DNA from: Persicaria tinctoria
Taxonomy: Eukaryota; Streptophyta; Magnoliopsida; Caryophyllales; Polygonaceae
Direction of reading: 5' to 3'
Length of the DNA: 64,000 nucleotides
Assembly: GCA_037127255.1 (NCBI GenBank)
Contig: JBANSL010000013.1
Coordinates: forward strand, 11,242,688 to 11,306,687
Shown here in pieces: positions 35,092-47,076 of this stretch (position 1 is its first letter; every line of letters starts with the position of its first letter). Made by a program: the position numbers and the translations under genes. Below the pieces are notes generated by a model, which searched no databases, was not told where the DNA came from, and was given only the letters and a program-made list of their open reading frames with translations.

Positions 35092-35889
35092 ATGGAGAGG
35101 ACTGTGTATTTTGTGGTTATAGTCACTGCATTAGCATTGGCTACAAGCGTGCAAGCCAAAGGTAGCAGCAAGGCCGCGGCTGTACCCACCCCTTCCTCGG
35201 CCCCTGCCCCCGCCCCTGACTATGTCAACATCACCCATCTTCTTACTGTGGCCGGGCCCTTCTCCACCTTCCTATCCTACCTTGAGTCCACCAAGGTGAT
35301 CGACACGTTCCAAAACCAGGCTAACAACACGGAGGAAGGTGTAACCATCTTCGTTCCTACAGATGATGCATTTGCCTCCTTGAAGTCGCCGTCTCTCAAG
35401 AACCTCACAGCGGACCAGCTCAAGTCGCTCTTGCTGTTCCATGGCCTCCCCAAATATTACTCCCTCTCGGAATTCACGAGCCTTAGTCAGCAGAGTCCTG
35501 TGAGCACATTTGCTGGTGGACAGTACACCTTGAACTTCACTGACACGTCGGGCACTATCCATATCAGCTCGGGTTGGTCCATTACCAAGGTCAGCAGCAG
35601 CGTGATCGCCACCTCGCCTGTGGCTGTCTATGAGGTAGGGAAAGTGCTTCTCCCGGAAGCAATCTTCGGTACTGATATCCCTCCTATCCCTGCACCTGCA
35701 CCAGCTCCCGAGAAAACTCCTGTCGCTGACTCACCATCGGATGCTACCGGGGCCAAGTCCCCATCCTCATCCTCTTCCTCACCATCATCGGATTCCAAAT
35801 CATCCGCCCCTAGGGCTATGACCATCAGTTCAAGTGTTTGGAGTTCATTGATCTTGGCGGTGACCGGTGGGCTTGTTCTTCTCTTGTGA
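35092..35889 (+). CDS. FLA7: Fasciclin-like arabinogalactan protein (FLA7 type), GPI-anchored
   Basis: 265 aa in one coding exon. Residues 1-22 are a signal peptide (VYFVVIVTALALATSVQA). A short AGP region follows (AAVPTPSSAPAPAPDY). One fasciclin domain spans about 45-195, with H1-like EGVTIFVPTDDAF, YYSLSEF, STFAGGQYTLNF and the H2-type VAVYEVGKVLLPEAIFGTD. A second AGP region (PPIPAPAPAPEK), a Ser-rich spacer and a hydrophobic C-terminus (SSLILAVTGGLVLLL) as GPI signal complete it. NIT, NNT, NLT and NFT are N-glycosylation sequons. It closely matches Arabidopsis FLA7 in length and motifs. FLAs act at the plasma membrane/cell wall in wall architecture and adhesion. Confidence 0.9.
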   Translation: MERTVYFVVIVTALALATSVQAKGSSKAAAVPTPSSAPAPAPDYVNITHLLTVAGPFSTFLSYLESTKVIDTFQNQANNTEEGVTIFVPTDDAFASLKSPSLKNLTADQLKSLLLFHGLPKYYSLSEFTSLSQQSPVSTFAGGQYTLNFTDTSGTIHISSGWSITKVSSSVIATSPVAVYEVGKVLLPEAIFGTDIPPIPAPAPAPEKTPVADSPSDATGAKSPSSSSSSPSSDSKSSAPRAMTISSSVWSSLILAVTGGLVLLL

Positions 35890-36845
35890 AGGTGATGCCG
35901 GTTTCCAATTGATCCTTCAGAAGTTACATGGTTCACCAGTTGAAGAAGAGGATGCACTTCCATCATTAGTTTCCATTTTGACTTGCACTACATTTTGTTG
36001 AAGAGCACATCATTTTTTTATTGTATTTTTTATGGTACTGAGAACATGTTTGTGAATCTGAGATCTATCAATATTTAGTATGTTAGCATGTTTATCTTGA
36101 TCTGTGAATGCTGGAAGGACTTTTTCTTCATCTAAAAATACCAATCTTGATTTGAAACTTGTGGGTTTTAGTACTTTATCCAAGCTCAAAAAGGCGTCAA
36201 ACACGAAAAGTTTTTACAAGATGACATTGTTATTGAAAGCATCAAACAATCAAATGTTGATGATCTTGAACAGTTAGAATGCAAGCTGAAAGTATGAGAG
36301 ATGGCAGTGGATCTTGGAGTTGATTGAATTGGCTCAAAATCATGGATTTGGTTGGTGAAGTATCATCCTTTACAGGAACTGCTCTTGCTTTCAAGCAATA
36401 TTAAATCTTGTTAGTCAACTGTTTAACATGTACACCTCTCAAAACCTCTAATGACTAATCCAAGGCCCTCAAAAAGGAATGAAAACTGTCATAATTAATG
36501 ATGTGAAATCAGAATCTGAACAGCTAAGTAAAATGGTTAACTGTGTAGATAAGACTAAAAGGTACCTTGTTTAGGATGGGAGCAATTTATATGCCAGCTG
36601 CACCCATACTACTTTTTTAATGGAACAAATGATTATGTATAGTGTAAGATAGATGGATCTAAGCTTTTACTTTCTTCCCTCTTTACTTTTGCCTTTTTCT
36701 TTTGGGAGGAACAGATCTAAATCTTGTAGAGATGCAAAATTTGCAAATGGGGTTTGTAAAGTTCAGGACTTTAAAAGTGCAATTTCAGGTCTGTAGTTTT
36801 TGTAAATTTAATTGATATTCTTACTGTCATGAAAACGTTCAAAAA
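35890..36845. other. 3' flank of the FLA7-like gene
   Basis: The 3' UTR presumably lies in the first few hundred bases. No other feature recognised up to the tRNA gene. Confidence 0.4.
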
Positions 36846-36919
36846 GGCCCATTAGCTCAGTTGGTTAGAGCGTCGTGCTAATAACGCGAAGGTCGCAGGT
36901 TCGAGACCTGCATGGGCCA
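36846..36919 (+). tRNA. trnI-AAT: tRNA-Ile (anticodon AAT)
   Basis: A complete 74-nt tRNA. Acceptor arms GGCCCAT/ATGGGCC pair, with discriminator A. Box A is TAGCTCAGTTGGTTAGAGC. The anticodon loop CTAATAA gives AAT. Box B is AGGTTCGAGACCT. A T-rich stretch follows (TTTATTTTATTATTTTG). No intron. Confidence 0.95.
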
Positions 36920-37227
36920 TTTATTTTATTATTTTGATTTTTTTTACTCTCCCAACATTACTTCTGAATCAAGATCAACAACAGGAGATCAGATTATTTT
37001 TTGAATTACTTGATGATAAAGATAAAATGTTTATGTGAAAAATCAGTGATAATTTACATCTATAGATCAACTCTTTGGAAAGGGGGAATGAGCTATCAAC
37101 ACACAAACAAAAGCATCATCTATTCATGCCTTTGTGAAAGGGTCAGCAAAATCCCTCAAGCCAACCTAGGCACAAGTAATCCTAAGATACAACAGATGAA
37201 TAATACAACAGCCCCTGCCAGAGAGGG

Positions 37228-39819
37228 TTATGTTTCAGTGTGATCATCCCCTTTTAGTGAATTCAGCCGTCTGACTCTTTCATCGAGTTGAGCCATAACC
37301 GCTGGCTCCTGTTTCTTCCTCTGCTTTGATATGGTATTGGTATTTATATTGCCAATGGTATCAAATGCCACCTGCCCAGATTCCCAAACACGAGCGTTAA
37401 TATGAAGACACCATAGCGTGTTTCTGTCTTTTCGAACTCAGGAAGGCAAATCAGCTTAAGGATAATAGGAGGCATTACCGTCAGCAATTCATCAGGATCA
37501 TAGAGATTGTGACTGCATTTCTGTAGAATGTTGATCACATCTCCGACTTGATGGGTTATAAGCAGCTCATCTTCCTTCATCTGTGGTTACAATAGGTTCA
37601 GAAAACCTCACCCATAAAAACTGTGATATTGGTGAAACTAATGAAGGATTTTACCTTAAATATTGCAAGAGCTACATTTAACAAAACTTTCGCCCCCTCG
37701 TAGAAAAGGACATCCCACACACGCAGCGTTGACTGGCATTAAAACACCATCACAGTACATAAAAAACATGAGCTTTTGGAGTAGTAGTGTGATGGGAATG
37801 TAAAGTGAATGAGTGAATCAGACCTCAGATGGCAAACTCTTAGAGAAGAGGCATAAGAACCATTCAGTTGTAACAAGAGAGACGTCAAACTCCAAGGCAT
37901 CCAAGTGAGCCGCTATCCTGCATTTTTTCCTCCAACTCTTTAAAAAAAGGTAAAGGTTCAAAAGGCAGAAGTTGCCAAGAGGACGGGCAATCGTCATCAG
38001 CTAGCATAGAATAAAAGGCATACCGAGGACACTTCTTTGATAGTATATCTTTGAACACCCTTTGCTCGACATGACACCCTGACAAGTTACTCGCATAGCA
38101 GTCATTCACTAGTACATTTTCTAATAGGACAGCAAGCATCCAAAATGCATCCTCCTCCGTCTTCATCACAAGCAATAGCAGCGCTGCAACATAATTTAAA
38201 CCCTGCAATTCAAGATAGATGGAGATTAAGATGTATATACTTGTGCAAAAATATCGCTCTAAAGTCCAAAATAACAGCAGAATTTGGCGAATGGAGCACT
38301 AAGAAAGCAGAAAAAAGCACGAATGAAACTAATTTTAGGCAACTTGATGTTCTTTGAGCAATACATGAAATTTTTAGTATAATACAGTGGGTTTTTGGTT
38401 CATAGTTATTGAATTTTGGCTGTAGAAATTAGCACTAAAGGAAGTATCTTTCACCTGACAATAACCAACATAGGAATCACGAAAAGAATAACCAACAAGA
38501 ACACGTCTTAGTGAAGCATGACCATCAGGTGTATCCAACCATGGGTGACCAGGGAAGGTTCGTGGTAGATCCTGCATATAAGCGTCAATAAACAAAACAC
38601 CAATATGTCAAACTAAAAGACTTCATGAAAGATGCAGTGTCAGATTCGTGCAGTATAGAAAGCCAAACATATTTTATTTCAAAAGGAGGCATTATGATGG
38701 GAAGGCACAAAACCAGACCACTAAAGCCAAAGTTTAGCACTTATTCACAAAACAACCGAGCCCATCTTGTCAAGAGTTGTTAATAAGAAATTTATATAGC
38801 AGCGCGAGTAAGCAATGGATAACATACAAAAAGATTCAATATTTCAATGAAGGTTTCGTTGTACCAAATAGAGAAAGAAAGATTCACTGAAGTTAGGGTG
38901 AGACACCGAAAGAATATGACCCTTGATAGTTGATACTAAAATCAAATTAGCACAAATCCACATAACTCTAGGAAGTGGGAATCAAACTACAAAAACACAT
39001 GGGCATATGGCATATAATCATATTTGCACATTCTTTTTTTTTTTCCCTTTATAGGGGCAAAATAGATAAGGTAAATACATCATTTTTTTAACCAATTCAG
39101 TTAATCTCCACAATCAGGTGCAAACCAATTGCCCTAATCCTGTCACAACATTAGACATTGGTCTAAATCCAATTCTACACAGCTAGGCTAATCACAATAA
39201 GGAAAATCGCACAATCTGTATGAATCTGCAATTTAGACTAATGCCAAACAATCTGATTCATAAACCTGCCATGATGAATAATCCAAAAATCCAAGTTCAA
39301 CATTAAAAAGTGGCTCACATGATCAATCTGCTTGGTGGCAGGCGTGACCTGGCCATCGGTCGCCCTGATGAGATCGCTGTAATAGCTCTCAGGCACGGTG
39401 GACTTCTTCTTGGCGGCGCCGGATAGGGAGAACCAGACCTTAGGCCTCAAGGAAGGGGGAATCCCCTTCCTGATCAGCCTCTTGAGGGTAACTGCATTGG
39501 CCAATGCAGAGAGCTTAAGGGAGGCCTTAAGGGTACTATTGGAGATATGGGTTTGGAGGTACCAATTGGCACCTTTGCTGGCCTCCAATGCCCACCAAAC
39601 CTTCCCTTGTTGCCTGACCTTCTCCCTAACCTCATTCAAAACATTGACATCATCCACATTTCCTTCCACTGTGAACTCATACAGGTCTTGGAATTTGACC
39701 GTGATGTTTGCCCTCCTTGTGTGGATGCTGGGCCTATAGGTGATTACCTGAGAGCTTTGAGGACTGTAATCATAGGTGTGGTTGTTGTTCCCTATATGGT
39801 TATTATAAGTTCCATACAT
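37228..39819 (-). CDS. TBC-domain Rab GTPase-activating protein (7 exons, 404 aa)
   Basis: Exons (right to left): 39319-39819, 38455-38571, 38024-38202, 37824-37917, 37655-37732, 37479-37580, 37228-37371. All introns are GT-AG and phases agree (1,215 nt). The TBC domain starts near residue 125. The catalytic arginine finger IxxDxxR is IDHDLPR, built across the exon 1/2 junction, and the glutamine finger is in YVGYCQGLNY at the exon 2/3 junction. [26 protein letters not shown] and [12 protein letters not shown] are hallmarks of the plant TBC1-like family, and the C-terminus has [10 protein letters not shown]. The role is to accelerate GTP hydrolysis on a Rab and so act in vesicle traffic; the target Rab is unknown. 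The intron 37918-38023 is open in frame, so a naive frame hides the exon 3/4 splice. The start is the first in-frame ATG after a CT-rich leader. Confidence 0.9.
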
Positions 39820-40290
39820 CTTTCTTTTTTAATTTCCCACCAAAGGGCCCTGGAAATCAGAAGATAACCCAGGTGCAAATTTGTTGAATCCCTATCAAAT
39901 TTGGGAAATTTGGGTATTTGCAGAATTAAAAGGCAAAGGTTAAAGCATCAATCATCATTCAACAACAACAACAACAAGGTATTGAGAAGGAAAAACAAGA
40001 AAGAGGGCAATTCAGAAAGAGGGGTTTTTCTTTCTTGTTTTTCTGCTGTAAAAGAAGGGAAATTTCAGGAAATTTAGAAATGATAAATCATTTGCAGCAA
40101 GAGAGAGTTTGTAATACTCTGGGAAAGCTAATCGATGAGATGGAGGAAGATGCAGAATCCAAATCTCTACGGAATAGAAGGACCATTATCAACGGGAGCC
40201 AGAGGATGACAGATTGAGAGAATATAGAGAGAAAAATAGAGAGGTGAGGAGGACACGATAATAGGGATTGAGGGGAGCTGGACACCCTCT
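39820..40290 (-). other. 5' leader and promoter region of the TBC gene
   Basis: The minus-strand transcript leader probably starts in the pyrimidine-rich stretch near 40200-40280 (minus strand CCTCACCTCTCTATTTTTCTC). A (CAA)n microsatellite is at 39962-39976. A 60-codon plus-strand frame here has no homology features and is not called. Confidence 0.4.
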
Positions 40291-40620
40291 AAACTAAAGA
40301 TTGAATTTTTATGCAAGGTTTCCTTCTTCCTCCTCTCCACTATCAGATTTTTTTATATAAAAAAAATATAGAAAAAGGGACACAATCGACAATGGACACG
40401 GAGCGCGTTCAGAGGCCTTTGATTGGCTCGTGAGTCATGTTATTACCAAAATATCCCCCAATTTTATTTATTTATTTTTTTGATATAGTTAACAGTTCGA
40501 AATATTAGACAAATTATTGCCCGTAAATTGAGAGTGCGAGTGATTGTCAGACCGGTATTACATACGGCTCCATTTCATAAAATTTTATCAAATCACACAT
40601 TTTTTTTTGGAGCTCATCAA

Positions 40621-41150
40621 ATCATACTCTTTTTTTTTTTTTTAAGATAAAAGCGATTAGGGAGGAGTGGAGGACTAAGCATGTATCGTGGTCCACCCTA
40701 GAACATCTTTACGGATGAGAACTTGCAATTCATGGTCAAAGGAAATTTGAGTAGCAGCTAAGGAGTGACTCAGAAGAGTCAAATGATCCCTAAAGACACG
40801 ATGAATTTGGGCATTACTAAATTTTAGTAGATTCAAACGAGAATCCGAGATAATCATCTCAATATCCCAAGGGCAATCACAGTTGCCCCTTAGTGCATTA
40901 ATAACACACAGATTGTCTCCTTCGATTTCAATATGCTGAATGTTAAGATTAAGGGCCTCTTTTAAACAATTTATGAGAGCATGAGCTTCTACAACCTGAA
41001 CCGATGATACAAAACAACGACCAACATTCATATTTACAACATTGGTAAGGTGATCTCTGACAATATATCCAAACGATGCAACTCCATCCGAGAGGAGACA
41101 ATCGTCAAAATTAAGTTTAAAGTGATTTGGTTTAGGTTTTTCCCATTTAA
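40621..41150 (-). mobile_element. L1 LINE 3' fragment (RNase H) with poly(A)
   Basis: Minus strand, in order: NHFKLNFDDCLLSDGVAS, FGYIVRDHLTNVV, VVEAHALINCLKEA, IEIEGDNLCVINALRG and CDCPWDIEMIISDSRL form the RNase H of a plant L1. It ends in a T run (poly(A) on the minus strand) at about 40629-40643. 5'-truncated; the TSD was not identified. Broken frames near the end make it inactive. Confidence 0.75.
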
Positions 41151-43512
41151 TGTGTATTTGACTCTTTTATTTCTATTTTGTTTTACAATGTTATGTATCA
41201 TAATAGTTTGTTCGTTTGCCGATTCATCCAGCTTTCTAGAATCAAGTTACTATTGTCCGATCTCTCAAATTGTTTCCTGTATAAAATATATACAAATTGA
41301 CTTAAATTAATTTATATGTAAATCCTTTTTTTTTTTAATGGGAAAAAGGTGCATGTTGTTGTGGAGCGCCACCGCCACCGCCACCGAATCACACCGTACC
41401 ATGAGCATGAATTATTCACACACCAATTTATTGCTAATCGGCGCACCTGGCTGGCCTGGTTTTAATTCAATCCAGCTTCCCATTTTTGGCACAACCACTA
41501 ATTAAAGATGACTAATTCAAGCAAGTGTTACTCCCATCTTTGATTTTAATTAGTTTAGTCAAGTTTTAGTTGTTGTTATCTTTATCTATTAAATGGATTC
41601 ATCATATATACGCATGCATTCACATTGGTTTCTGATTTTGCATTATATTTGTAAACCTATTGCTGCTTTAAATTAAATTAACTAATAATTAATGGGATGC
41701 ATATTTGGAATCGGTCCAACGATTCGACCATTTCAATTATATGAATGCACGTTTCCTTTATTAAACATATATTTTACACTTAAAAGTGACGTACTTACCT
41801 TGAGGCCTTTTTCTATTCCTTGTATCCATGTATCGCATGAGATCATGAAAGCGTCAATATTATAGGGCATCACTCCAATATAATATAATATTTATTTATT
41901 TTGATACAAAAGATCAATTGTGTAATAAGTGGAGAAGCTTAAAATAGGTAAATTGACTAAATAATGAAATATACAAATTCACGATCAAAATAACAAAAGA
42001 AAAAGCTTAAGGCATTGTACAGGGCCGGGTTTCCTCTGCTATTATATTTTGTGATACTTTTACCACCTGTCACTGATATAGGATAACTGTTTTTTTTTAT
42101 CCCAAGAACGTACAATTGTAGACCAAAATGGCACTAGAACCATCTCATGGCGCCTAGCTATTTTCTACTCTATTTAATTAATTTTAAATGTCATTTTAGA
42201 TTTTTTAAGTCAAATAATTAGCATTAGAAAACAATATTACTATTAAAAATTATTTTTCCCCTTTAATTATTTACGGAATGACTTAAAAAAAGAATGCATA
42301 TATATTTAATAATGTGATAAAATATATATGTAATAATTATAAGAACTTATAACTGAGAAATTGATATTTTTATATAAAAAAAAAGTTGTGATGAAATCTA
42401 AAACGATATATTTTTTTTTATCAAATGTCGTAAAAATGTATATTGTTTGACCGTTTTCTTCTGTCAACTCGTCGATCTGTTGAGAATCAGGTATGTCTAG
42501 TCTCAATATTTTACCCGTTTTTCCAGGGATTATCTAAATGCCAACTATAGAGTTTAAACCTTTTTTTTAATTAATTTTGAATAGTTTCGTCATTAAGATA
42601 TTCATCAAACTAAGGGTATATGTTAGAAATGTGAATGAGACCAAAAGTGTCCACATCGAAAAAGTTGAACATAACAAGCCCTAATATATGAGTCGGTAGA
42701 CTACTCCTTATATTGCCAATTGGTTTTAGAATGGAATCTCACTCAGCTTATATGCTAGGCTACTAGCGCATGTGCGCACGTGCACATGACTTCCCAGTCA
42801 TATCGGTCCGAGTCGGACTTTGATAGTATAGCTAGGAGATAAATGGTGATGTTGATTGCTTGAATTAGTGGTAAAGGTGGTGCCTTGCCAATGAAACAAG
42901 GGAAATCATTACACTACTATTTTGATATACCCTTTTTTTCAATATATATAAAAAATAAAAATAATATATTGGTGATAGCGAGATTGAGTTGCTTATGTGG
43001 CAATCAAGTTGAAATCTTGTAAGAGGATTCACAATCACAAGTGATGGAGAAAATAGCAAAGCATGCAATGCACGTCCCTTTTGAGTTCTGATTGACCTCA
43101 CCTACTCTACTTCATTTTTCCAATACTTAATTACCTAAACTCACGAGACTATACCGCGACTTTAGTACTTTCTATTATGAATTCCAATTTGAAGATTATT
43201 TTATTACTTTATGATATATATAAGATTTAATTGTTTATCATTTTAAAGTGTTTTATGAGAATTATACATCTATTTAATTGAGTCTCCAAATTGGAATTGT
43301 AACTTGAGTTTTTGTTGGTTCTTTGAATTGTTGCTCGAGTCGGATGATGAAAAATTCTAACAGTCGGTTCCTTTGGGGATGAGTCTATAAGAATTCACCT
43401 TAAATAACGATTCAAGTATTTTAATCATGTCTATATGGACCCATGGTAAATTGGTAGATATTTCTTCAAGAGTATTCGTCTACGTTATTTTTAAACAAAT
43501 TCATAATAATTA
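41151..43512. other. Intergenic, with a possible LTR fragment at 42624-42835
   Basis: No genes. TGTTAGAAATGTGAATGAGA near 42620, with GTGTCCACATCGAAAAAG, resembles the start of plant copia-type LTRs. No partner or TSD was found. Confidence 0.3.
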
Positions 43513-43871
43513 CTACCTCCGTTCAAAGGCATTCGTCTTTGTCACGCACAGTCATATTAGCCTTGACGATTCTTTGCTTTGATCTCTCATCCGTATGAAT
43601 GCCCTTGGTTCTTAGGGTTTCCCTAAAGGCAAAATTTTTCCGGTTAAAAAAAAAAAGTATTTTTAGACATTTGTATACAAATTAAGAAAATTCTAAACTT
43701 ATTCCATTTATATCCTCATTAATTATCCACAACCCTCATCAACCAATAAAATTTGAGTAAAAAGTCAAAAAGTAACAATTTCCATATCCAATATCTAAAA
43801 AACCTAAAAGGACTTATATTTTCAAACAAAAATTTAAGCCTAAAAAGACTTCTATTTCTGAACGGATGGAG
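43513..43871. mobile_element. MITE with Stowaway-like ends and TA flanks
   Basis: CTACCTCCGTTCAAAGGCA at 43513 and TTCTGAACGGATGGAG to 43871 are imperfect inverse complements. TA flanks both sides (43511-43512, 43872-43873). 359 bp, larger than a usual Stowaway and with an A-tract interior. Confidence 0.65.
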
Positions 43872-43914
43872 TATTATTAGAAGCTCTCTTGACATATACC
43901 GAGTGGGTACATAT

Positions 43915-44011
43915 AAAGCATCCTTATCCTTGTATTGGTAAATAAAGAGCGGTCATTCCGGGGTTCGAACCGAGGACCTATGGGTACTACCCACAAAAAG
44001 CATCCTTATCC
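43915..44011. mobile_element. 67-bp SINE-like insertion with 15-bp TSD
   Basis: AAAGCATCCTTATCC at 43915-43929 is repeated exactly at 43997-44011. The 67 bp between contain, on either strand, the box B-like GGTTCGAACC (43955 region), so they probably derive from a tRNA or tRNA-type SINE. There is no box A, so it is a truncated insertion. Confidence 0.65.
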
Positions 44012-45472
44012 AATTATAACCAAAGCTCCTTATTTCTTTGTTTTGATTGAGACAATGATTTAGGCTTAACTCAGTAAATTCATGAAAGGGTCCCTCTCTT
44101 GATGTTATCTGCACTTGACTTGAGGACAATTGATTAATGGGGGAAACTGCAAGTTCAAGGTCAAGCTTTATTTATTTCATGTGTAAGTTCAGCATATATA
44201 CCAAGTTGATAATTTAGTTGATTTTAATAAGCTAAAGAAAGTTCATAAGCTGTAAGCTCTTACGTTTTAACAACTTATAAAAATCAGCCACCTTATAACA
44301 TATTTTATTATTTATGACCAAATTATACATTGATTAATCAAAGAGTAATTTGCAAATTGCAAATTTCATAATGGGCTGAACTATCGATTAGTTTGGGCCT
44401 TGGTGGGCTTAATTGCCAGGGGGTTTGTAAATCATTGACCGGGCTAATTGAAGATCCTTTTCTTGGATAGCTCAAACTGCAATTTGCAAGCCCTCCAACC
44501 CGGCCCATCACCCACTCACCCATCATTCACCTTCCACCCATTTTTTCAGGTCGGGTGATTCAGATTTAAGTCGAGTGCGGGTGAAATTGCAGTCCCTAAT
44601 GTTGTTCCATACTCCCTAGGTTAATTGCGTTAAATATCATGTTCTTCATAGATATTTGCACTTAATATCTCAACTTTGTAAGATTTCGTAAAATATCCTG
44701 CTAGTTGCGCTCTTTATCATGTTTGAGCTTCTTAAATTAAAAAATTACCCATATAATGGAAAAATTACACAAAATCACCTACATTCATCATATATTTTCA
44801 ATAAACATCTAATATATTTAAAAATACATAGTAATATATTCTACTGTTAGTAGGAACATATAAACTTTTCAGCCTTTGAAACTATGTAAATAGTCCACTA
44901 TTAAAAAATAACGTTCATGTCCTATTGGGTTGACCCAAATCCATTAAATATGGGTATGGGCGGAGCATTTCATGACCTCTAATCTAAAACGACCCAACCC
45001 ATATTAACCCAAACTCGAGACAACTCGACTTGTTTGAAAAGTCTACCTCAAGGTAATAAATACCCTTCCTTACTAACTAATTTAAGTTGTCTTATTACTC
45101 TTTTAACACCTTTTCATCCATAAAGTTAGTAAAAATTACCAAAAAAAAATAAAATTCTACGTTTTTCTTCTGGGCCGGGGGGGCTTAAGACACTCCGAGC
45201 CCCCTAGATCCACCATTATAGGTGGCTATTTTTTTTTTGATGCATTTTTTCTAAAAGTATATATGAAAGAAGATTTTTTTAAATATAATTAAAAAAACCT
45301 TAAATTTATAGTTAAATAATTATTTTTAATAGAAATTTTTTCTTTGAGATTTTCTTCGTGGGTATACATGAAAAATGTTTTTTTTTTGTTTAAATATATT
45401 AGAAAAAATATCTAAAATTTATGATTTAAATAGTCATTTTAATGAAAAGAAATAAAAATTATATAAAAAAAA
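44012..45472. other. Intergenic, AT-rich
   Basis: No gene recognised. 45240-45470 contains two diverged halves with the same GATTTTTTTAAATATAATT-type text, probably an old local duplication. Confidence 0.35.
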
Positions 45473-45572
45473 GGGTCTGAACTCATTACTTTTTTTTTAT
45501 TTCCAATAGGCAAGAATTATGAGCGATTACACAAACTGTAATCTGGCTCCTTGATCATCCTTAAGGATGAGG

Positions 45573-45684
45573 TACAAAATTCCCTATTAAAAGGGATAAT
45601 AGAGCTATTACAAATGATACCCTTCCGATACAAAGTTCCCTATTAAAAGGGATAATAGAGCTATTACAAATGATACCCTTCCGA
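45573..45684. repeat. 56-bp tandem duplication in the L1 3' region
   Basis: TACAAAATTCCCTATTAAAA at 45573 and TACAAAGTTCCCTATTAAAA at 45629 begin 56-bp units that both end at CCCTTCCGA and differ at one base. A very recent tandem duplication. Confidence 0.9.
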
Positions 45685-46299
45685 GTTATAAAGTCAGCTA
45701 CTTGATTCGCTTCTCCGTAGCAGTGTCTGTATTGGACAAGGTCAAAAGCAGATTCCAGTTGCTTGATCTTTTCAACGTGATGTATAATCTCCCATTTGAC
45801 ATTATTGCTACTGGTGATGGCTTTGATGAGCGGTAGCTTGATCCTTTCCTAATTGTGTGCTCCATACCTGTCCGGATAGCGATAGCTTCAGTTTGAATGA
45901 CTGAGCCTTTGACAGTTTCCTTGTAAAACATATCAATGACATGGCCCCAGGAGTCCCGAGGAACCCCTCCCACATGGCAAACACCTGTAGGATTAACAGA
46001 GCCATCCACATTGATTTTGTAGACAACCCTAGATGGTCTGCTCCATTTAGCTTTAGGGTGTGTATGGGTGTGTAAAAAAAAACAGGTAAAAATTAAGTAT
46101 AAACAAGTGTTTGTTTTATAAGTAGTTTAAATGGGTGCATGGGAGGCGAAAAACAAGTAAAAACTGTTTAAAAAACGGGTTAAAAAATAAGCTACAACTC
46201 GGTGCTTTTTTAGGTGTTTATTCTCCCCTTTATCTTATTTGGTTTGAAAATACCACCAACCTCTAATAACCAAATGAGATCTCCTACAACACAAATATA

Positions 46300-46607
46300 C
46301 TCCCCTCCCTACTCCACAAAAATATTTTAACATATATTTTATCTTAAATTTTTAAAAAAAATTATATTTATATTCCTAATATCTATTTTTATATATGTAT
46401 AAAATTTTATTTTGAAAAATTATGTTTTTAATTTTTTAATAATTGTATTTTGTTAAATATTGCCTTTTTAATTTTTAAAAATGGTAAAACATGATTTTTC
46501 AAAATAAAATTTTATAAATATATACAAATAGATGTTAGTAATTTATAAATTTAATTTTTTTAAGATAAAATATATGTTAAAATATTTTTGTGATGTAGGG
46601 AGGGGAG
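46300..46607. mobile_element. Foldback Stowaway-like MITE nested in the L1
   Basis: CTCCCCTCCCTACTCCACAA at 46300 faces TTGTGATGTAGGGAGGGGAG at 46607. Long internal arms pair (ATATTTTAACATATATTTTA with TAAAATATATGTTAAAATAT). TA flanks at 46298-46299 and 46608-46609. 308 bp. Confidence 0.85.
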
Positions 46608-47076
46608 TATGGGGTGATGTAGAAGATCCACACTGCCTAATAACAACCAAATAAACTCCACTTTTTACAAATAAATTGTTTTTCTCCCCATACGGAGATT
46701 ATCTTGTTGTTTAAATTTTTAACTAATTTTATCAACAATTTATAAATTTTACTCTGTTTATAATTTTAGTCAGTTTATTAACCCTGTTCCCCATACGAAC
46801 CATTAGTTCTCTTGTTTGTAGTTTTATTCCTATTATTATCTTTTTCAATTTGGGTCCAATCACAGATGTTTGCAATGATTATTCGAATGATATTTTCTAT
46901 TAGGGCCGGAGCTTTATTCCTAAAGATAAGTTTATTTATGATTTCCCAAATAGCTTGTCAAATGAAGACCAATTCTTCAAAATTATTGTTTCCAAGTCGA
47001 ATTTCATCTATATTAAAAGAGCGGGATTCATTTATATTCATATGTTGGAAGTATTTTCCGGGTCTGAACTCATTAC

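Larger units (their letters stand above)
45473..47076 (-). mobile_element. 5'-truncated L1 LINE, 17-bp TSD, with nested MITE
   Basis: GGGTCTGAACTCATTAC occurs at 45473-45489 and 47060-47076. Just inside the left copy is a T run (poly(A) of a minus-strand element). The minus strand then reads, from right to left, an L1 linker (NNFEELVFI, AIWEIINKLIFRNKAP) and an RNase H start (VDGSVNPTGV, then VIQTEAIAIRTGMEHT at 46010-45700). The body 45490-47059 is interrupted by the MITE at 46300-46607. Stops show it is inactive. Confidence 0.8.

Noticed and set aside
40035..40217. 60-codon plus-strand frame upstream of the TBC gene
   Set aside because: Overlaps the likely minus-strand leader/promoter; no conserved motif.
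43930..43996. Possible tRNA gene on the minus strand
   Set aside because: Only a box B-like T-arm is present; no box A, acceptor pairing or anticodon arm, and it is bracketed by a TSD.
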